A stretch of 64,000 bases of DNA, taken from positions 1-64,000 of the forward strand of contig CADCBQ010000004.1 of NCBI GenBank assembly GCA_902799745.1. Direction: 5' to 3'. A model generated the notes under the pieces. It did no database searches, had not been told where the DNA came from, and saw only the letters and a program-made list of their open reading frames with translations. The number at the start of each line of letters is the position of its first letter. Positions within the stretch are counted from its first letter, which is position 1. Source of the stretch: Fibrobacter succinogenes. GTDB lineage: Bacteria > Fibrobacterota > Fibrobacteria > Fibrobacterales > Fibrobacteraceae. The position numbers and the translations under genes were made by a program. Positions 60,370 to 64,000 of this stretch are shown piece by piece.

Positions 60370-60377
60370 TATGCCTC

Positions 60378-61076
60378 CTAGCCAGCCACTTCTTCAAGGG
60401 CGAGCAAGTCACCGCGCTTAAAGAGACTGAGCACCTGGGAGCCGAAGTTGAAGTACGAAATTTCGTTCTGACCGTTGCGGGCGGTAAAGTAGTTATAACC
60501 GGCAGAGGCAGGGATAGCAACCACAAGGCCAGCAACCGTCGTAATCAAAGCCATTGCGATACCCGGAGCGACCACGGTAAGGTCTGCCGAGCCATGCTGA
60601 CCAATCTGGAAGAAGGCAACCATGATTCCCCACACCGTACCCAAAAGACCAAAGAACGGGGCGAGGTTGGAGCACGTGGCCAAGAAGCCGAGGTAGCGGT
60701 CTTCAGTCAGGCGGAGGCCTTCGATCGAACGCTGGATGGTGTCTTCCAAGAGCGATGCACGGTGCTGAATGGAGTCGTAACTCACGAAGTTACTGAACTT
60801 GGAGGCTTCCTTGAGCACTTCGGAGGTCAAGCTGCGGAGCGCACTGTCGTCGGCGGTTTCGCAGAGGCCCTGCAATTCCACGAACTGGCGCACGTTAATG
60901 AATTCGCGGAAGAACACGACGTTTGCGCGCTGGTTCTTGCGATTCACGATGTACTTTACAATGATAATGCCCCACGAACCGAGCGACATGACCGCCAAGA
61001 TGCCCAAAATCACGATGGTCGCGATATCGGACTGCGTAAGCATTTGGAGTAAAGGGACCGAATTGTTCAAAATCAC
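60378..61076 (-). CDS. tolQ: Tol-Pal system protein TolQ
   Basis: The 232-residue frame opens at GTG 61076, but the near-perfect GGGAGGTGA is too close to it; TTG at 61070, five bases after GGAGG, is probably the real start. The protein has three helices: IATIVILGILAVMSLGSWGI (about 19-40), and the pair LAPFFGLLGTVWGIMVAFFQ and IAMALITTVAGLVVAIPASA (about 135-205), carrying the conserved GLLGTV and TTxxGLVVAIP motifs of proton-channel proteins. It heads the tolQ-R-A-B-pal-cpoB operon. A TATATT box lies about 40 bp upstream. Confidence 0.94.
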   Translation of the reverse strand: MILNNSVPLLQMLTQSDIATIVILGILAVMSLGSWGIIIVKYIVNRKNQRANVVFFREFINVRQFVELQGLCETADDSALRSLTSEVLKEASKFSNFVSYDSIQHRASLLEDTIQRSIEGLRLTEDRYLGFLATCSNLAPFFGLLGTVWGIMVAFFQIGQHGSADLTVVAPGIAMALITTVAGLVVAIPASAGYNYFTARNGQNEISYFNFGSQVLSLFKRGDLLALEEVAG

Positions 61077-61126
61077 CTCCCGTTAGCCGGAAAAAGACTC
61101 GTATCTTGTTGTTTGACAACAATATA

Positions 61127-61156
61127 GCAAAAGACCACGGAAAAAATTCCGAGGTC
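61127..61156 (-). terminator. Terminator after rnhB
   Basis: On the minus strand GACCTCGGAA-TTTT-TTCCGTGGTC with a TTTTGC tail forms a 10-bp stem with one mismatch, about 55 bp past the rnhB stop. It separates purN-rnhB transcription from the tolQ promoter. Confidence 0.85.
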
Positions 61157-61209
61157 CTAGGTAAAATTTGCAACAATATCGTAAGAAACAAAAGTTTACA
61201 AAATTGGGG

Positions 61210-61995
61210 CTAGAGATCCAGCTCTGTCTGTAAGCTCTTGGGGTGAAAGCTTTTACGATGTTCAGGGGTCATGCCAAGGCGACGAATGGCGTCCAAGTGA
61301 GCCTTGGTTCCGTATCCGGCATGCTTGTCAAAACCGTAACCGGGGAACTTCTTTTCGAGGTCATCCATGTAGCGGTCACGGAAGACTTTCGCCAAAATCG
61401 AGGCCGCCGAGATACTTGCGATACGGCCATCGCCCTTGACTACCGGAATTTGCAATTCTTCGGGGATTCCGTGAATCTTGAGGTTGCCGTCGACGGCGAT
61501 AAGAACTCGCACCGTTTTGTCATCCTGAGCGGAGAGCCCCTGGCTCGTAGTCGAAGGATCTCTACTAATGTTGAGACTCCCCTTCTTAAAGATCGGGATT
61601 TGAGGAGCGGATTCGTGCAAACCGGGCATACCGAGAGCCTGCAAGGCTCGACGCATGGCTAAAAAGTCGGCTTCCAGGATATTCATGCGGTCGATTTCCT
61701 CGACCGAGGCGCTCGCTACGGCAAAGCAGGCGCAAGCATCTTGCACATCCTGGTACATGGCTTCGCGCTTCGGGCGCGTGAGTTTCTTGGAATCGTTGAG
61801 CGTCAAAAGCGCATCGGGCGCCTTAAGGACAGCCGCACAAGCTACGACCGGCCCCGCAAGCGGACCACGGCCGACTTCGTCGATGCCGACCACAATCGCA
61901 TTCTCCCCCGCTTGCGCGGCGAACTTGCGCATGGCCACTTCGCCATCGACAGGGGCTTCAATCCCTTCGAGAAATGCCGGAACCTTGAACTTCAT
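61210..61995 (-). CDS. rnhB: Ribonuclease HII with an in-frame repeat insertion
   Basis: The 261-residue enzyme removes ribonucleotides and RNA from RNA-DNA hybrids. Active-site motifs are intact: VVGIDEVGRGPLAGPVVACA (about 36-55, Asp-Glu), DSKKLT, VLIAVDGNLKI (about 167-177, Asp) and SAASILAKVFRDRYM (about 194-208). Compared with typical RNase HII of about 200 residues there are about 30 extra residues before VDGN, including SRDPSTTSQGLSAQDDKT, which is the interspersed repeat of 7073 and 46381 read in frame. The insertion lies in a surface loop, so activity may survive. It is preceded 3 bp by purN. Confidence 0.93.
   Translation of the reverse strand: MKFKVPAFLEGIEAPVDGEVAMRKFAAQAGENAIVVGIDEVGRGPLAGPVVACAAVLKAPDALLTLNDSKKLTRPKREAMYQDVQDACACFAVASASVEEIDRMNILEADFLAMRRALQALGMPGLHESAPQIPIFKKGSLNISRDPSTTSQGLSAQDDKTVRVLIAVDGNLKIHGIPEELQIPVVKGDGRIASISAASILAKVFRDRYMDDLEKKFPGYGFDKHAGYGTKAHLDAIRRLGMTPEHRKSFHPKSLQTELDL
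61519..61561 (-). repeat. Interspersed repeat copy 3, inside rnhB
   Basis: On the minus strand AGATCCTTCGACTACG and, after a GC-rich centre, CTCCGCTCAGGATGAC match copies 1 and 2. It is in frame with rnhB and lacks stop codons in this phase. Confidence 0.85.
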
Positions 61996-61998
61996 GGG

Positions 61999-62589
61999 TT
62001 ACAAGCCTATTTGAGCGGCGTAATCCTTAATCGTTTTCCAGTAGAGGGCGTGTTCCTGCACCAGCACTCGGGCAGCAAGCGTTTCCGGAGTATCGCCTTC
62101 TTCAACAGGCACGCGAGTCTGAGCCAAGACACGGCCCTGGTCGATTTCTTCGCTGACCAGGTGAACCGTCGGGCCCGATTCCGTATCGTGGGCGGCAATG
62201 ACCGCCTCGTGCACGTGAATCCCGAAAAAGCCCTTGCCGCCATACTTGGGCAAAAGCGACGGGTGAATGTTCAGAATGCGGTCCGGAAGCCTTTTAATGA
62301 GGCTCACGGGCAGGGCCTTCATGTAGCCCGCTAGAATCAACAAATCAATATCGTAGCGATCGATGACTTCTAAAAGAGCAGCTTCGTAGACCGCCGTATC
62401 AGGGTGAGTTTTCCCCGAAATGTGGTATACGGGAATCCCGTAAGATTCCGCGTGAGAAACAGCCCCGCAACCACCATTATTGGTAATCAGGAACTTGCAT
62501 TGGGCTTCGAGGTCGCCCTCGCCAATGCGGTCAATTATCGCTTTAAAGTTGCTTCCTCCGCCGGAAGCCATCACGCCTATTTTAAACAT
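61999..62589 (-). CDS. purN: Phosphoribosylglycinamide formyltransferase
   Basis: The 196-residue enzyme transfers a formyl group from 10-formyl-THF to GAR in purine synthesis. Motifs: MASGGGSNFKAIIDRI (about 7-22, phosphate loop), LLILAGYMKALPVSLI (about 84-99), the catalytic NIHPSLLPKYGGKGF (about 108-122, with Asn and His), and VHEAVIAAHDTESGPTVHLV. The final Asp of the active site lies in the SEEIDQG segment. The length matches PurN. It is followed 3 bp by rnhB in the same direction. Confidence 0.95.
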   Translation of the reverse strand: MFKIGVMASGGGSNFKAIIDRIGEGDLEAQCKFLITNNGGCGAVSHAESYGIPVYHISGKTHPDTAVYEAALLEVIDRYDIDLLILAGYMKALPVSLIKRLPDRILNIHPSLLPKYGGKGFFGIHVHEAVIAAHDTESGPTVHLVSEEIDQGRVLAQTRVPVEEGDTPETLAARVLVQEHALYWKTIKDYAAQIGL

Positions 62590-62622
62590 GGCGCCAAAGA
62601 TAGAAAAAAAAGAAGAGCTTGT

Positions 62623-62739
62623 TTAGCAGATATTCATCAGTACCAGTGCTACAGCCCAAAAGGTCAGCAGGTAGTTGACGATGAATCGCCAGAAGATTTT
62701 TGTTCTTTCCGTAACCGACATTGCATGACTCTTAATCAT
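62623..62739 (-). CDS. Tiny predicted membrane protein
   Basis: A 38-residue frame begins with MIKSHAMSVTERTKIFWRFI and has one hydrophobic helix (IVNYLLTFWAVALVLMNI) with a basic cytoplasmic side. AAGGG lies just before ATG 62739; ATG at residue 7 is an alternative. A TATTATATC box lies about 15 bp upstream. Small single-helix proteins are often missed in annotation; coding status needs conservation evidence. It occupies the otherwise gene-free 62590-62877. Confidence 0.45.
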   Translation of the reverse strand: MIKSHAMSVTERTKIFWRFIVNYLLTFWAVALVLMNIC

Positions 62740-62776
62740 GCCCTTAATTTAGATATAATACATATAAATTTAAAGA

Positions 62777-62803
62777 GACGGAAATCACAATGCGATTTCC
62801 GTC
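62777..62803 (-). terminator. Hairpin downstream of the SulP gene
   Basis: GACGGAAATC and GATTTCCGTC pair perfectly around a 7-base loop, followed on the minus strand by TCTTTAAATTT. It lies 75 bp past the permease stop and before the tiny membrane ORF. Confidence 0.65.
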
Positions 62804-62877
62804 ACAAACTTTCAAAAATATTACGAATTTTGGCAGATTTTTAGGTTTTCTAGCCCCTAAGCTCTACAAACAAAGTT

Positions 62878-64000
62878 CTATTTTTCTTCGATCTTTACGA
62901 CCGGTTCATCCATCATCTTTTCGGCGATAACTTCCGGCGTTTCTTCGGCCACAGCAGCGTTGGATTCTTCAGGCATCCACGGCTTGTCGAGGTTCTTTTC
63001 CCAAGAAACCGTAGGCGCGGGCTGAGCTTCGTGCGAAGTATCGACAATCGGGAGGCCCAAGAGTTCGCGGGCGCGGTTGAGGGCTGCATCGATATTACCA
63101 AGGGCGTTTTCTTCGCCGAGCTGCTTGAGCACACCGGCGCGAGTCAGGGCTACCACCGGCTGGGCATGCACACCCGACAGCAACAGCTGAGTGCCTTCGC
63201 GGTTGCAACGGTTGAGCAAGTCTTCGATCATCTGGATACCGGCGGCATCGATGCTAGACACGCTACGCATGCGCAGAATAAGAATCTTCGGCTTGTCCGA
63301 AATGCGAGCCATGGTATCCTTGAACTTGTCCACCGCACCAAAGAACAAAGAACCGGCCAGTTCGTAAACCACCACACCCTTCGGCACCTGACGGCTGAGG
63401 TCATTATGGGCGGCTTCTTCGTCATCTTCCTTGAGGGCTTCGGTTACCGTTTCCATTTCAGAAACATCGCTCATGCGCTTAATGAAGAGTACAGCGGCAA
63501 GCAGCACACCGACTTCGATAGCAACCGTCAGGTCGATAATCACCGTGAGGAAGAAGGCCACGAGCATCACCGCAATGTCGCTCTTGGGAGCCTTGAACAT
63601 CTTGATAAAGCTGCGGTAACCGCACATGTTGAATGCCACCTGGAAAAGCACAGCGGCAAGAGCGGCCATCGGGATCATTTCGGCATACTTACCGAGCACG
63701 AGCATAATGAGGAGCAAAACAACCGCGTGTACCAAGCCAGAAATCGGGCTCACGGCACCATTACGGATATTGGTTGCCGTACGGGCAATGGCACCCGTAG
63801 CCGGGATACCGCCAAACATCGGAGAAAGCACGTTAGCGACACCCTGGCCAAAAAGTTCGGTATTGGAACGGTGCTTGGTCGAGGTCATACCGTCGGCCAC
63901 CACGGCAGACAAAAGGGATTCAATGGCGCCCAAAATGGCAATCGTCAAAGCCGGTTGGAACACCTTCTGCATCATTTCGAGGCTAATGTTTGGCAGGTGC
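62878..64000 (-). CDS. SulP-family anion permease with STAS domain (5-prime part beyond window)
   Basis: The frame enters from the right edge and ends at 62878; about 370 residues are visible from the middle of the membrane domain. The family segment NTELFGQGVANVLSPMFGGI then ATGAIARTATNIRNGAVSPI is diagnostic of SulP transporters, followed by helices (ALAAVLFQVAFNMCGYRSFI, IDLTVAIEVGVLLAAVLFIK) and a cytoplasmic STAS domain (about 200-300) with RMRSVSSIDAAGIQMIEDLL. SulP proteins carry sulfate, bicarbonate or other anions; the substrate is unknown. The C-terminal 65 residues after STAS are Pro/Glu-rich and unusual in length. The N-terminus is missing only because of the window edge. Confidence 0.93.
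   Translation of the reverse strand, partial: HLPNISLEMMQKVFQPALTIAILGAIESLLSAVVADGMTSTKHRSNTELFGQGVANVLSPMFGGIPATGAIARTATNIRNGAVSPISGLVHAVVLLLIMLVLGKYAEMIPMAALAAVLFQVAFNMCGYRSFIKMFKAPKSDIAVMLVAFFLTVIIDLTVAIEVGVLLAAVLFIKRMSDVSEMETVTEALKEDDEEAAHNDLSRQVPKGVVVYELAGSLFFGAVDKFKDTMARISDKPKILILRMRSVSSIDAAGIQMIEDLLNRCNREGTQLLLSGVHAQPVVALTRAGVLKQLGEENALGNIDAALNRARELLGLPIVDTSHEAQPAPTVSWEKNLDKPWMPEESNAAVAEETPEVIAEKMMDEPVVKIEEK

Noticed and set aside
1-64000. Insertion sequences, integrase genes, rRNA or tRNA genes
   Set aside because: None could be recognised; the only transposase-like material is the C-terminal remnant at 695-1015.

Overview
The window looks like a chromosomal segment of a Fibrobacter-type bacterium (phylum Fibrobacterota). 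The main evidence is three secreted proteins with the FISUMP domain (Fibrobacter succinogenes major paralogous domain), lipoproteins with poly-serine linkers after the lipobox, a type III glutamine synthetase, and a complete Tol-Pal envelope operon typical of a Gram-negative cell. Assignment rests on protein-family recognition only; there is no rRNA or tRNA in the window.

Layout. (1) About 1-8,500 is an AT-rich accessory island, almost all on the minus strand: an ORF6N-domain protein cut by the window edge, remnants of a PD-(D/E)XK-type protein and of an unknown gene family, two unrelated-sized HNH endonucleases, a uracil-DNA-glycosylase-superfamily protein, and unknown proteins, two of which are paralogues of each other. 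It has internal duplications, palindromes and decaying gene ends, and may be a defence island. (2) About 8,600-11,160 holds a heavy-metal P-type ATPase and a small partner protein. (3) About 11,160-32,531 is a metal/iron uptake region: TonB-dependent receptor, surface lipoprotein, AraC-family regulator with two exporter-type ABC half transporters (YbtP/YbtQ-like arrangement), DUF3793 protein with flavodoxin, two large MMPL/RND permeases, a broken ZIP transporter, feoAB, and an operon ending in tonB-exbB-exbD. Five intergenic sites here share tandem half-sites exactly 20 bp apart and suggest a single regulon, probably run by the AraC protein. (4) About 32,570-42,550 carries a GLUG-repeat surface protein, three FISUMP proteins, and a NicO-type metal permease with its DUF1007 partner. 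(5) About 42,600-54,720 has a type III glutamine synthetase gene behind a near-perfect sigma-54 promoter but with a frameshifting internal deletion, then metF, an HD protein, mutS, scpB, proB, rapA and a GYF/RDD membrane protein. (6) About 54,850-64,000 has murA, tolQ-tolR-tolA-tolB-pal-cpoB-like, rnhB, purN, a tiny membrane ORF and a SulP permease cut by the window edge.

The points most worth a second look are the 20-bp tandem-site regulon, the two internal-deletion frameshifts (glnN and ZIP), an interspersed repeat inserted in frame inside rnhB, the palindrome-studded variable segment of the ORF6N gene and related remnants, and the accessory island itself.
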